From: Elmis aenea | Lineage: Eukaryota > Arthropoda > Insecta > Coleoptera > Elmidae | Length of the DNA: 64,000 nucleotides | NCBI GenBank assembly: GCA_947652605.1 | Contig: OX393579.1 | Location: 43,034,970 to 43,098,969, forward strand | Direction: 5' to 3' | Part shown: positions 45,060 to 55,339 of the stretch, one piece after another | Layout: the number at the start of each line of letters is the position of its first letter | How positions within the stretch are numbered: position 1 is the first letter of the stretch | Translations under genes and position numbers: made by a program | The notes under the pieces: generated by a model | What the model was told of the DNA's origin: nothing | Database searches by the model: none | The model's input: the letters and a program-made list of their open reading frames with translations, nothing else

Positions 45060-46545
45060 AGGTTGTTTACTCTATGAGTACAAACTCGGCACCAAAGCTA
45101 CTGAGGCGGCGCGAGAAATATGTACCGCGGTCGGAGATCGTGCTGTAAGTGATCGAACAGCGCAGAAGTGGTTCAAGAGATTTTCTTCGGGAGATTTCAG
45201 CTTGACAGGCGAAGCACGCTCTGGGAGACCGAAGATCATTAACAACAAGGACATAAAGAAGTTGTGGAGGCAAATTCCAGCGCAACGCGTTTAGAGATTG
45301 CAGAAAGGTTCAATGTGAGTGATGAACCCATTCGTTTGCACCTTCACCAGACAGACAAGACGTGGAAGTTGAGCAAATGGGTCCCACATGAATTGTCAAA
45401 TGATAACAAATGCAGTCGTCTTACGATTTGTTCGGTAAACTTATCAAGCAATAAAAATGAATCCTTTCTTGATCGGTTGTTAATTTGCGACAAAAAGTGG
45501 ACACTGCACTCCAATTCTAAGCGTTCTTATCATTGGTTGTCACAAACTGATCCAATAGCACAACTCCAAAGGCTTCCTTGCACCCAAAAAAAATTAATGT
45601 GTGGTGGACATCAGCCGGAATGGTCCAAAATGAGTTTTTGGAAACGGGTCAAACCATCACTGCTGTGTTCTATGAGGTTTGTTCCAACACGGGATTTAAA
45701 ACCGATCTCTGATTAGTTCATGAACCGATTTATTCACATGCGTGAGCTATGTACTAAGAAATTTACTGCACAGTATTAGTCGTTGTTGGAACGCTTTTAC
45801 GACTAGCCTAACTGTAAATGACATTTGCGTCTATTGGGTTCATACAAATGTACGCATCGATAGGGTAAACACCTTAAGAATTTAGCACGCAATGGGGTTG
45901 GGAAGCGATGCATAGCTAGCTGAGCTCACGTTAGTTATGAACAGCGCTTGCGTGTAAAAATCCAAATGCTGGTACACGCTCTCATCCAAGAACTGTTCTG
46001 ACCGTTCACTGACTAGTTCATGTATCAATTTTGTAATGATGGAACAGCCGACTAAACCGTCCGGTGAACTATCAGAGACTGTGTTGAAACGCGATATTGA
46101 TACTGCGCACACTCTGATAGTGCGGCGTACTGTCAGCAAGCTTGTTGGAACAAACCTATTGTGTGGTAAAGCTTTAGCGAGTGCAAGCAGCACTAATCCA
46201 GACACAACCTTCTTTCATCAATCGAAAGAAAGTGCTTTTCTTACAGTTTATCTAGACCTCATACCGCAAAAGTGACCCGGGAAAATTTTCTGAACTTGGC
46301 TGGGAAACGTTACCACACCCTTCTTATTCTCCTGACATTTCGCCAAGTGATTACCACCTTTACTTGAATCTTGACAACTGCATGATGCATAGGTAGTTCA
46401 AAACTCGAGTTGATGTAATAAATGCCTGTCAATTTTTTGATTTAAAATCCGTGGATTTCTACAATAACGGCATACAAAAATTGGTGTCACATTGGCAAAA
46501 GTCATTGAGTGTGATGGTATTTTTTTCGATGAATAAAATTTATTA
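45060..46545 (+). pseudogene. mariner transposase, broken
   Basis: The N-terminal helix-turn-helix is clear: LLYEYKLGTKATEAAREIC, RTAQKWFKRFSSGDFSL and ARSGRPK. After a frameshift near 45290 comes the second HTH (ATRLEIAERFNVSD, LSKWVPHEL) and the first catalytic Asp in LLICDKKWTLHSN. A MITE at 45674-46160 replaces the middle. Downstream, RPHTAKVTRE marks the tail of the second catalytic block and, after another shift, LPHPSYSPDISPSDYHLY carries the third Asp of the mariner DD34D triad. The C terminus ends near YNNGIQKLVSHWQKSL. Two or more frameshifts plus the insertion make it inactive. Confidence 0.85.
45674..46160. mobile_element. AGGTTTGTTCC MITE, copy A
   Basis: GAGGTTTGTTCCAAC and GTTGGAACAAACCT are inverted termini of a non-coding element of about 487 bp inserted in the mariner. 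Copy B is at 7884-8057 plus 12151-12415. Flanking TA/TG-type bases do not give a clear duplication, so the superfamily is unassigned. Confidence 0.7.
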
Positions 46546-46608
46546 TTGGTTTCTAATAAATTTTTATATTTTATCATCAAAAACCGCGCGAAATTTTTTG
46601 ATTACAGA

Positions 46609-48619
46609 TATAACAATACGTTCTGAGTATTTCTTTTTATTAATTTTGGTAGTCTTAAGTCGTTTCGCTCCCTAATCTGAAATTTTAGTTATGTAACATG
46701 GTAAACAATTATTATGACTTTATTAATAGACAATTAATGTAATTTTTTGACGAATATTGAGGCCTTTTGTGTATTGTAGAATAACACATAAAGATAATTT
46801 TTAATGAAAATGCGAACTCTTTTGTAATAATGTATGATAAATACAGTTGCAAGTTAATTATTTATAACTCACGATATCTTTTAGTATCTTTTGAATTTGG
46901 TTTGTTGTTGTGCTGAAGTTTAACTGGTGGCGAGTTCGTTTAACAGCGAATTCGACCCGGCCAACAATACAAAGTAAAAATGTGCAAGTCATAAATTAGC
47001 ATAATGATACTGCATTTGTTACCGAATACAAATTAACATAATATATTATGACTAAGCCAAGACTGTAATTATATAGATTGCGCTGACGTACGGTCGGGTG
47101 TGGGCGCGCTGATATAATGACTGAATCGGCTTTATTTCTATTCCAATGATTTCAAAAATATAAAGAGAATAATTTATTTCGCTTTTTTTTGTATGTGATT
47201 ATCCTTTGTTATTATAATTATTAACTCGTGTGGAAGGTTAGCATTAAATCTTTATTACTTTTTAATGACTTTTGACTTCTTCTACTACGCAATCACAGAA
47301 AGTTCGTCATTTTCTGTGCTATGGAAACAAACTTTAAGCGCCATACTTAATGGAAACTAATTTCGCCGACCTAATTAATATAATGCGTTATGTAGCAACC
47401 ATAATTATTATTTCACTAATGTGGACATATCGATTTTCCAGCTAAGACTAACCGTCTCTCATTCACTTGCCCTATGACTCATGGTTACACTTCAGTAATT
47501 GTGGGATTATCATAATGCTGATGTATAATGCGAATAACGCTCCTACAAAATATATTCTGTGCATATCTGAATAACGAAAGGAACTAAAAATTTTGTTTAT
47601 TGAAAAGTGCTCAGTAATATTAGGTATATAATTAAGTAATTTAGTAATTATTATGAAGGGTGCTCACTAATCATTAAAATCTAGGAATCTATAAGCGCTA
47701 CTGAGTCGGTTAAATTGGCGATAGCGTATAGCATTTCAAGCTGATTTAAAAATTATTCTCAAATTTCAGGTAACTCGAATCATAACGAAAGTACCTACTC
47801 GTATTTTCGAAAAATACAAGTTTATTTTTCCTTTACATTTCTTTTGTTTTAGGTGAAAGGGTTATCGAACAAAGGCATTTGTTTGTATTATACCGGGTGT
47901 AAATGAATTTTGGTACACCCTTTTTAACTTTAGTATTGATTTTAGATTAAATTTAAGACATAAATGTGTGCGAAAACCGGATTGAATCAATGTACACTAT
48001 TGCTTCACTTCCGGTTTAGCCGGAAGTTACTGTACTTTGTTATTCCAAATAGAACACCCGGCGTATTTTTACATTTTTGGAAAAAGAAAGCAGTTGTGAA
48101 TAGGTACAACTGCACCATTGTGGTTGATTTTTGTAATCTTATAAATCAAAATTTATTTTTTTAAAAAGACTGTTGAATACGATTGATTTATTAAGATTAG
48201 CTATTTTAAGTAGGTACAGTTTATCAAATAAAAAATAATATGGTTAGGAAAATATTATTATCTACAAAGAAAGTGCAGATCTCAAATTTCTATTAGGTAC
48301 TCATGGAAAGAGGGCTACACTTTGAAGGCATGTTACAATTTAGATTCAATAGTAATAGTAACAGAAAAATCATAAATTATTATCAATTATTATAAAATGT
48401 AAAATATATCTTTAAATTTTTTTTTTTGTGTTTAAATAAGTACAGCTAGTTTATTTATGTGATGTTTTGTTTTGTTTTTCAATGACCACTTTTAAGAAAC
48501 TTAATAAACACAATAATATTGTACTAACTTACTTATTTTCCAAGACAAACCTAACAACTCAGACATCAATGAAACGAGAAAAAATTCTCTTTTAAATGTT
48601 GTTACAGCCAACTACAACC
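46609..48619. other. AT-rich gene-free DNA
   Basis: No gene recognised. At 47892-48061, TACCGGGTGT ... ACACCCGGCGTA may be a small diverged member of the TA-CAGGGTG group, but the arms match only at the ends. Confidence 0.4.
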
Positions 48620-48730
48620 CGTGCTTAAAATAAGAAAGTTGATGTTAAAATAACAAAAACAAATGAAGATAGGTAAAATTTATTAACAAATTTCAAATCT
48701 ACGCATAAAAATGTCCCTATAATGTCGAAA

Positions 48731-49290
48731 AATATTTTTTGTGCGATCGTACTAGAAACAGATGTTTGACGGACGCGTTAGCAGCCATAAAGTACTGCAT
48801 TACCGGCGTTACCCTTAGCAGCGGCCTAAAAAGTACTTTTCCGGCCGTTACCCTTAGCAGCGGCCTAAAAAGTAACTTTTTCGGCCGCTACAGCGTACGA
48901 AAAAGTAAATTGGAATTAAAGCTAATGGTGCCTGTCCACGAGAGAGTAAACAACTCTCGATAGCAGCGTCGCCAAGGATACAGCCAATCGCGAGTTACTC
49001 TCAGGGGCTGTATCCTTGGCGACGATGCTATCGAGAGTAGTTTACTCTCACGTGGACAGGCACCATAACAGCATACGCCGTCATCTGTCAGTGACAGAAT
49101 GTCACGTAGTTTCTAACCTATATTTTTGAAAAATACTAAAAATTTAAATTGTTTTAAATTCGATCGCACAAAAAATGTAATATGCACCTTGGCCAAAACG
49201 TACTTTTTCAGCCTTGTCTGTTTGCTGGCTTCGACTACGTCTCAGCCAGCAAACCAGACGCGGCCGAAAAAGTTACACTTTTTGGCCTTG
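48731..49290. repeat. Cluster of GGCC-AAAAAGT palindromes with direct repeats
   Basis: A 38-bp unit (GTTACCCTTAGCAGCGGCC, then TAAAAAGTAC) occurs twice between 48808 and 48885. GCGGCCTAAAAAGT-AA-CTTTTTCGGCCGC is a hairpin near 48862-48892, and GGCCGAAAAAGTTACACTT with TTTGGCC closes the right side near 49262-49286. TTTTTTGTGCGATCG (about 48735) and CGATCGCACAAAAAA (about 49162) are an outer inverted repeat. A foldback MITE sits inside. The unit is not assigned to a family. Confidence 0.55.
48926..49065. mobile_element. 140-bp foldback MITE with TAA duplication
   Basis: Nearly the whole element is an inverted repeat: arms of about 60 bp (TGGTGCCTGTCCACG ... CGTGGACAGGCACCA) around a loop of about 20 bp. 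TAA flanks both sides (48923-48925, 49066-49068). A 3-bp TWA target with terminal GG suggests a PIF/Harbinger-type MITE. Confidence 0.7.
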
Positions 49291-49564
49291 ATACATTAAT
49301 AACTATTAAGTATGATTTCAAATAAGCAAGTTATAACCAAAAATCGAGAGGTCATTTTTTTGTTTTTTTATGAATCATTTTCACCATTTAACCAACTCGT
49401 TATCTCTTATTGTTTGCGAGATCCTCATGCTGTTCACAATAACCGGTATTTAATCGTTTTTTAGGCTTAAGTCACTATTTTTAATTCTCACAAACGTCTT
49501 TTTGCATTTTGACTGAACTCTGAGTGAACAAGTTCCTTGACTATACAATTTACCGCTGGTATAA

Positions 49565-50110
49565 ATGATTTGAACACGGAGTTTTGTTTAGCTTTAAAAA
49601 GAGCAGGACGCCTTCTCATGGCTATTCCCGAAAAATCATTGCTGATGTTGAAAAGATCATTGAAGATGACAATAAAGCCAGTGGTGAGCTATGAAATTTT
49701 TAACAAAGGGCTCGCTCATAGTTAAATAAAAACAAAAAATAATGTTAATTAGGTATATGTTGGGAAAAAAATGGCTTTTTAAATTCAAACGTTAATAATC
49801 GAGTGATTGTACATAATTCAAAAAATTCTATTGTGCGACGGGTTATTCTAAATTTAATCGTCATTGCTTGATAGGCATGACTTGGTCGCTTTACAAATGT
49901 ATGTAATGACAATGATTTTAAGATTTAATTTTTCTTGAGAAAATGGTTAGTTAACAAGAAGAACAAAGGGCTCGCAAATTAAGGAATAATTAACCAAAGG
50001 GCTCGCGCGAGCCCCCGCGAGCCCCCTACAGCTCACCACAGAATAAAGCCACTTATGAGGTAAAAGAAAATCAACTTAAAATGTAATTCAGCTCTTCATC
50101 ATTCACGATC
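49565..50110 (+). pseudogene. mariner-type transposase N-terminal fragment, split by a hAT MITE
   Basis: The plus strand reads AGRPSHGYSRKIIADVEKI, then IEDDNKATYEVKENQLKM once the MITE is skipped. This is the S-G-R-P-S ... V-x-K-x-I-x-x-D-x-x-x-T-x-x-E segment that joins the two helix-turn-helix motifs of insect mariner-like transposases. The MITE at 49679-50041 with its 8-bp duplication interrupts it exactly between AATAAAGC and CACTT. Later parts of the same transposase appear at 50460-50611. It contains stops and is inactive. Confidence 0.55.
49679..50041. mobile_element. hAT-type MITE (CAGTGGTGAGCT)
   Basis: CAGTGGTGAGCT and AGCTCACCACAG are inverted termini flanked by the perfect 8-bp duplication AATAAAGC (49671-49678, 50042-50049). 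AAAGGGCTCGC repeats near both ends. 363 bp, no coding sequence. Confidence 0.9.
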
Positions 50111-50459
50111 ATCTACATTTAAAAAAATGGCAGTTGTTTTATGTCACATGAGCTCTCTAAGCTCCAAAGAGCAAAGTTTCTAGAAGTTTGCAATAATACT
50201 TTGAATTCTTACAGATGACGAAACATACATGCTCATGCTCATGTACCTAAGTACTTGCCAAGAAAGTCTCTACAAATTCACGAAGAAAAATAAATTTCGA
50301 AAATGATTAAAAAGCAGCGAATAATAAAAAAAAAACAAGCCTGCATTTACAGGAGTACGAGTCTGGTTAATGTAATTAGGTAAGTTTGATGCACAAAAGA
50401 CAATTACAGTGAAGTATTACATAAAAAAAACGTTTGCTTGAAGTATTCAGAAGAGTTCA

Positions 50460-50611
50460 AGAGAAGAGCATTATGCTCCATCACGACAATGTCTACTCAT
50501 ACGGCAGCCTTCTCTCCAGCTTTTGGATGATAAAAAGTTATAGAGCATCCACCGTACTCACCTGACTTGGCAATTGGCTACTTTTGGTTATTTTCTTTAC
50601 TATACTGTATG
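50460..50611 (+). pseudogene. mariner-type transposase catalytic fragment
   Basis: CTCCATCACGACAATG encodes LHHDN, the second catalytic block, followed in the next frame by STHTAAFSPAF and, after two stops, IEHPPYSPDLAIGYFWLFS, the third block (Y-S-P-D-L-A). It is probably the continuation of the fragment at 49565-50110. A young LINE is inserted right after it (50625-51667), and the transposase sequence may resume at 51681 (FSRKGRSFVIFF). Stops and frameshifts make it inactive. Confidence 0.6.
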
Positions 50612-50621
50612 TATTATAAAC

Positions 50622-50648
50622 AATATATATATATATATATATATATAT
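50622..50648. repeat. (AT)n microsatellite
   Basis: About 13 AT units forming the 3' tail of the LINE inserted at 50625-51667. Confidence 0.9.
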
Positions 50649-51667
50649 CGGTTTATAACGTTCTCCGACGTTTTCCGATTTCCAGCTTCCATTTTTCTCG
50701 GTCATTCCATGTATCGTCTTCTAGTTCTCTCTCCCTGATGTCCTTATCTATGCCTTCTCTCCAACTTCTTCTTGGTCTGCCTGGTTTTCTTCTGCCTTTG
50801 GGCTGCCAGTTTAGAATTTGTTTAGGGATTCTATATTCCTCCATTCGCTGTACGTGTCCATACCATATTAGTTGTTTATTTTTGATGTCATCCGTAATCG
50901 TATGTGTAATATGCATTATTTCCCTTATACGCTGGTTTGTTATTTGTTCTCTCCTTGATCTTCCTGCCGCTCTTCTCCAAAAATCCATTTCTGTTGCTTT
51001 CAATATATTCTCTGTTCTGTTTTTTAGCGGCCATACTTCTGAGCTGTAGGTTATAATGCTTTTTATTACTGTATTATAAATTAGTTTTTTATTTTCCTTT
51101 GTAATTTTTTTATCCCATATAACACTGTTCAGCATCGAGATTGCTGCTCTTCCCAGCCTATTTCTCTCTTTAACTGCATCGTCCAGCGTGCCCTCTCGTG
51201 AAATCTTCAGTCCCAGATACTTGTATTCTTTACAATTTTTTATATGTTCTCCCTCTTCTAGTATTAGGTCTTGTTGTTGTCCACCTATACACATATATTT
51301 GGTCTTTTCAAAATTCACTTCTAAACCCCATTTTCTGTATTCTTCGATAAGTTTTCTCGTCATATAGTTCAAATCGTCATACTCCTGAGCCACCACCACT
51401 TGATCATCTGCAAAGCATAGTGTATAAAGTATGGTATCGGTGAGGGGTACACCCATTGCCCCACACTTCTTCTTCCAGTGTTTTAAAACCTCTTCGAGGT
51501 ATATTTTGAAGAGGGTTGGTGATGTACAGCAACCTTGCTTTAATCCCTTAGACGATATGAAACCTGATGTTATTTGTTTTCCGACTTTAATTTTTATTGT
51601 AGGTTGGTAATAAAGCGTTTTCACAGCGTTTATCAATTCGACATTAATGTTGGTTCCTTCCAAAGTT
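50625..51667 (-). mobile_element. Young 5'-truncated LINE with 13-bp target duplication
   Basis: The insertion is flanked by TATTATAAACAAT (50612-50624, 51668-51680), a perfect 13-bp duplication. Its 3' end (minus strand) is a (TA)n tail at about 50625-50648. The 5' end is truncated inside the reverse transcriptase. The remaining ORF has no stop, so it landed recently. It disrupts an old mariner copy. Confidence 0.85.
50653..51663 (-). CDS. Non-LTR retrotransposon reverse transcriptase, C-terminal 336 residues
   Basis: This is the open 3' part of a LINE ORF. Residues 38-52 (SKGLKQGCCTSPTLF) are the reverse transcriptase motif around the Q-G-x-x-x-S-P/T block. YTLCFADDQVV (80-90) is the catalytic F-A-D-D. 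NFEKTKYMCIG (117-127) and EYKYLGLKI (146-154) are the following palm/thumb blocks. TEMDFWRRAAGR (224-235), IWYGHVQRM (266-274) and GRRKPGRPRRSW (290-301) are the usual tail, which binds template RNA in related elements. The endonuclease domain and the N-terminal half of the reverse transcriptase are missing through 5' truncation, so the copy cannot act alone. The first Met is internal. Clade (RTE-like or relative) is not resolved. Confidence 0.9.
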   Translation of the reverse strand: MEGTNINVELINAVKTLYYQPTIKIKVGKQITSGFISSKGLKQGCCTSPTLFKIYLEEVLKHWKKKCGAMGVPLTDTILYTLCFADDQVVVAQEYDDLNYMTRKLIEEYRKWGLEVNFEKTKYMCIGGQQQDLILEEGEHIKNCKEYKYLGLKISREGTLDDAVKERNRLGRAAISMLNSVIWDKKITKENKKLIYNTVIKSIITYSSEVWPLKNRTENILKATEMDFWRRAAGRSRREQITNQRIREIMHITHTITDDIKNKQLIWYGHVQRMEEYRIPKQILNWQPKGRRKPGRPRRSWREGIDKDIRERELEDDTWNDREKWKLEIGKRRRTL

Positions 51668-51720
51668 TATTATAAACAATTTAGTCGAAAAGGGCGAAGT
51701 TTTGTAATCTTCTTTACTAA

Positions 51721-52806
51721 TTTTATAAGATAGAAAGATTAACCAAGTGTTAAAACCGTCACTTTTTTCTTATCAGGCAAAATAAGGCACTCAAAAACGA
51801 CTGTGGAATGTCAAATTGAAAAATAATTTAAAACCTTTAAAAAGGGAATAATATATTAACACTTAACAAAAGTAAAAGGTGTACGGATAATGAAAACAAA
51901 CGTAGGTGTGGATGTCAATAGCAATAATTAACCCAATAATTAATGACACAATATATCAGTTACTATAATACAACAACAAATTACGATAAATTGAAACAAT
52001 GCAATTATTCCAAGTTATAATAAGTGCACACTCACCTAAAAGATATTCTAATTACATTCCGTGCGGTTTTCATGTTACATTATTAATTAATTTTTTCTTT
52101 AGCACTTATTGAAATTCAAACATGTGTTCGACATGTGAAGCGTTAAAATATTTTGCCGACCACCCAACGTGATACCACCAGTAAACTTTTTATAAAGTAT
52201 TAAATTTGTAACATTTTGTTATCAGTACTTAATCGTTACGTAAAGTAATCAAATAAAAAAATAATCAAACCATGTTTTGTTGGTTGATATTTATCAAAAT
52301 TATTAATTTGCGCCCATGTTAACGAATTCTTTCAATTTGGGATGCCGTAAGTTATGGAGAAAATTTGTAAAGGGACAATTATTTGGTGTTAAAAATATCG
52401 GACTTACAAAAGATTAAAAATGCGTTTGTATATCTACAAATCATGTATGTTATTCTGTTCTGTTTTAGCCCGGGCAGATCTTTTGTTATCAATGTGGATG
52501 TTAAAGAAAAATGAAAGAAAACGTGATGCTGTCGAGGATGCTGTAGGTTAGGCGTACACCCAGAGCAATTTACGCCATCTAATTTGAATACGATGCGATA
52601 CTCAAAATCGTCTTTAACAATAATTACGTTGTTGGCTTGATAAACTGAAGTTCATATTTTTTTGCTTTTTTCCCTTTTTTTTTTATTGCAGTCTGCCTAA
52701 GATCAAAAATAATTTGTTATATTAGTAATAACATGTATAGGGCGATTCCAATAAACCAGCCTACTTAAATTTTAACCATTGGTTTTTGCGGTATTATATT
52801 ATAACT
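51721..52806. other. AT-rich gene-free DNA
   Basis: No gene or repeat recognised, apart from a possible continuation of mariner remnant at the start. Confidence 0.45.
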
Positions 52807-53194
52807 ATCTAGTGCAGGGGTTCTCAAACTTTTTAAGAGGAGGGCGACATAGGGGTATGGAAAGTGCTAAGTGGGCCGAATTAAAAAAATATTTACACGA
52901 AATAGCTCTATAAGTATAACAAGGTTTGGTGAAAATTGCTCGAATACAATGGCTCGAATGGAAAATTGCTCGAATAACAATTGCTAGAAAAAAAAATTGC
53001 TCGAAAAATTTTTTTTTTTTTTTTTTTAAACTGTATTGTTTTATTGCACCTAGCTACTTTAGCCAACCAGCAATATGTCTTTATGATAGTTCTACTTAAG
53101 TTAAGAGTCCACCCGTTGGTGTCTTCTTTTTTTCTTCTGTATTCTTGTTTTCAAGAACGACACTTTACACAACCGCACAGTGCTCTGCTTTACA

Positions 53195-53978
53195 CTAACT
53201 CGCTAACTCAAACGGCTTGGTCCGTTTAAGCCTTCTCACTAGATGTTGGTTGTCCAAGAGCTGCAGGGCTTCGGTGTTGATGTGATCATGCAGCCTTTGT
53301 TCATGTTTGTTGGCAAAGTTTTGGATTTCTTCGTCGTCTGTTGGCATCCTCAGGTCCCTGTGGAGGTCGACATTCCTCACGTACCACGGGGCATCCACAA
53401 TTGCCCGGAGTACCTTATTTTGGAATCGCTGTATTATTTTAATGTTCGTTTTACCAGCACACCCCCAAAGCTGTATGCCGTAGGTCCATACTGGCTTCAG
53501 TATTTGTTTGTATATTAGAAGTTTATTTTCAATTGAAAGTTTAGATTTCCTATTCATTAGCCAAAATAGTTTTCTATATTTGATGCCTAGCTCTTCACGT
53601 TTTTTTTTTAATGTGTTCTTTCCACTTTAATTTAATGTCCAGGTTCATGCCTAAATATTTAGCTGTGTTAGAATGTGGAATTCTGTTGTTGTTTAATATC
53701 ACTGGCAGGTGTTCTACTAATCTTTTATTTGTGAAATTCACTTGCACTGTTTTAGTTTCATTTAGTTTGATGCGCCATGTTTTAGTCCATTCGAAGATTT
53801 GATTTGTTGCGTTCTGGAGTTTATCTGTTGATTGTTCAATAGTTGTTCCGATGGCTAGAATTGCGGTATCGTCGGCAAAAGTGGCTACTTTCACATGTTG
53901 TGTTTGTGGTATATCAGAAGTGAATAGCAAGTACAGTATTGGGCCAAGGACACTACCTTGGGGTACTCCGGTCGAAAA
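53195..53978 (-). pseudogene. Jockey-like reverse transcriptase fragment
   Basis: The minus strand reads TGVPQGSVLGPILYLLFTSD, then VKVATFADDTAILAIG, KTWRIKLNETKTVQVNF, NTAKYLGMNLDIKLKW and, after a frameshift near 53590, KLLIYKQILKPVWTYGIQLW, GCAGKTNIKIIQRFQNKVLR and APWYVRNVDLHRDL. These are the Q-G-S-V-L-G-P, F-A-D-D, K-T, Y-L-G and P-x-W-T-Y-G-x-Q-L-W blocks in order, diagnostic of Jockey-type LINEs. The endonuclease and N-terminal reverse transcriptase are missing. The single frameshift and otherwise long frames suggest moderate age. Confidence 0.85.
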
Positions 53979-53994
53979 AATATAAAAATATTAT

Positions 53995-54187
53995 ATTTTT
54001 ATAGATACAAAATAATTAAATGTACCTCCTAGAAAAGTTGTTTACATTTGTGTACACTTAAAAAAATTTACTTAAATTTATTTACAAATACATGTACATT
54101 TATTCAACTTATTAAAAATAAATGTTTTTAAGTGTAAACAAATGTAAACTTTTCTAGTACATTTAATTATTTTGTATTTATAAAAAT
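53995..54187. repeat. 190-bp AT-rich hairpin
   Basis: TACAAAATAATTAAATGTAC near 54004 is mirrored by GTACATTTAATTATTTTGTA near 54157, and GTTTACATTTGTGTACAC by the right-hand GTGTAAACAAATGTAAAC. It could be a small MITE or a foldback formed on insertion. Confidence 0.6.
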
Positions 54188-54259
54188 GTTATTTTTTTTC
54201 GAGCAATTTTTATTTGAGCAATTTTCCATTCGAGCAATTTTCCGCACCCCGTATAACAA

Positions 54260-54784
54260 CAATAATAATGTAAGTACAACTAAACATATAGATTTTTCTT
54301 AATAATAAATTAAACTGAAAACCTATATAAAATAAATAAAATATTTTTTTAACTAAAGTGAACACAGATATTCTCAAAATTGGGATTAATAACAATCAAA
54401 AATCGTCGTCAAATATTGATATAGTGCTGAGAACTATGCAATTTCGTTGATGCCTAAATTCTACGAGTATCTTCCATTCTATCGATATTTGCTGTCAAAT
54501 TTTAAACACTTACCTATTTGAAAAATTTGATGCAAATAATAATTACAGTCGATTAGTTTTGAGTAATTTTTCATTTCATTTGTTTCATTTTTAAAAATGA
54601 TTGCAGATGTAAGTACTGCCTCATGCAGCAATCATTTTTCTTACAAAATTTTAGATGCAGCTACATTATTGTCTGGCAACAAAAAATAAAACTTAAATCA
54701 CGTATTCACTTTTAAATAATTATTTCTCCGTATTTTTGCAAATTTACCAAATCATAATAAATTATATTTGTAGGTATTGTAGGT
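54260..54784. other. AT-rich interior of the hAT-type element
   Basis: No coding or RNA signal recognised. Confidence 0.45.
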
Positions 54785-55116
54785 TCAAACTTATCTGAAG
54801 TTGTTGCAGGTCTTTAGAGTATATAACTGGTCATCTGCGTACATTAGGGAGTATGATTCTTGCGTTTTTATAAAGTCTGGCAAGTCCTGTACAAATGCCA
54901 GGAATAGAGTCGAGATCAAGGTATCTCCTTGTAACACTCCTCGTTTTTGAGTGATTGGATTTGATAGTTCTTTCCCATTATCTACTTTCATATAATTTGT
55001 GTTCATCATATCATAAATTACATTGTATATCTTCCCTTTAACACCCTGCTTAATAAGTTTTTCACATAAAATAGTTCTATCCACCATATCAAAAGCCTTG
55101 CGACCGTGTGACATTA
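54785..55116 (-). pseudogene. Reverse transcriptase palm fragment of another non-LTR element
   Basis: The minus strand reads KAFDMVDRTILCEKLIKQG, then NPITQKRGVLQGDTLISTLF and SYSLMYADDQLY. These are the K-A-F-D, R-G-V-x-Q-G-D-x-L-S and Y-A-D-D blocks of a non-LTR reverse transcriptase palm. It is a different family from the Jockey-like fragment at 53195-53978 (YADD and QGD rather than FADD and QGSVLG). Both ends are truncated. The first residues (MSHGR) come from flanking DNA. Dead fragment inside the hAT-type element. Confidence 0.8.
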
Positions 55117-55339
55117 GCAGTAGTTATTAAATACAGGTATATGCTTTTAAAAGGCCACGGGCCGGATGAAAACTCTTTGCGGGTCGAATTTGGCTCGCGG
55201 GCCGTAGTTTGGGGACTTCTGATCTGATGGAATCTGTTCGTTAGGTCCGTTGGTGTAAACTCTAGTCGTCGCACTTCGCTTCGCGGGACAATAATTGATT
55301 AGCTAGGTCGTTTGGGTGCACTGACACTCTTTCACGGTA

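Larger units (their letters stand above)
44929..46608 (+). mobile_element. mariner element split by a MITE
   Basis: The left end TTAGGTAACCAAAAAAGTTC with GTGCGGTTTTT and the right end AAAACCGCGCGAAATTTTTT before GATTACAGA are mariner-type inverted termini. TA flanks (44927-44928, 46609-46610) fit. The transposase reads across the element on the plus strand but is broken by a MITE (45674-46160) and frameshifts. Confidence 0.8.
52923..54251. mobile_element. Element with iterated ATTGCTCGAA termini and 8-bp target duplication
   Basis: A perfect 8-bp duplication TATAACAA (52915-52922, 54252-54259) flanks inverted ends made of repeated AAAATTGCTCGAAT (left, about 52932-53015; right, about 54187-54245). 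Inside lie a Jockey-like reverse transcriptase fragment and a 190-bp hairpin. The 8-bp target fits hAT or P superfamilies, but the GG/CGGGGTGCGG ends match neither well. Confidence 0.7.
52815..55221. mobile_element. hAT-type element (CAGGGGTTCTCAAACT) with nested insertions
   Basis: CAGGGGTTCTCAAACTTTTT at the left and GTAGTTTGGGGACTTCTG at the right are inverted hAT-type ends, with GGGCCG words inside both. The flanks ATCTAGTG and ATCTGATG agree at 6 of 8 positions. It contains the element 52923-54251 and a reverse transcriptase fragment (54785-55116). No transposase recognised. Confidence 0.65.

Noticed and set aside
47892..48061. Complete TA-CAGGGTG element
   Set aside because: Only CCGGGTGT is shared between the two ends; the arms do not match further, so it was not called as an element.
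48808..48885. CRISPR-like array
   Set aside because: Only two contiguous 38-bp direct repeats without spacers, in eukaryotic transposon-rich DNA.
50567..51049. 160-codon plus-strand ORF
   Set aside because: Antisense of the LINE reverse transcriptase ORF (50653-51663), whose motifs are clear; the plus-strand product is Ser/Leu-rich with no family motif.
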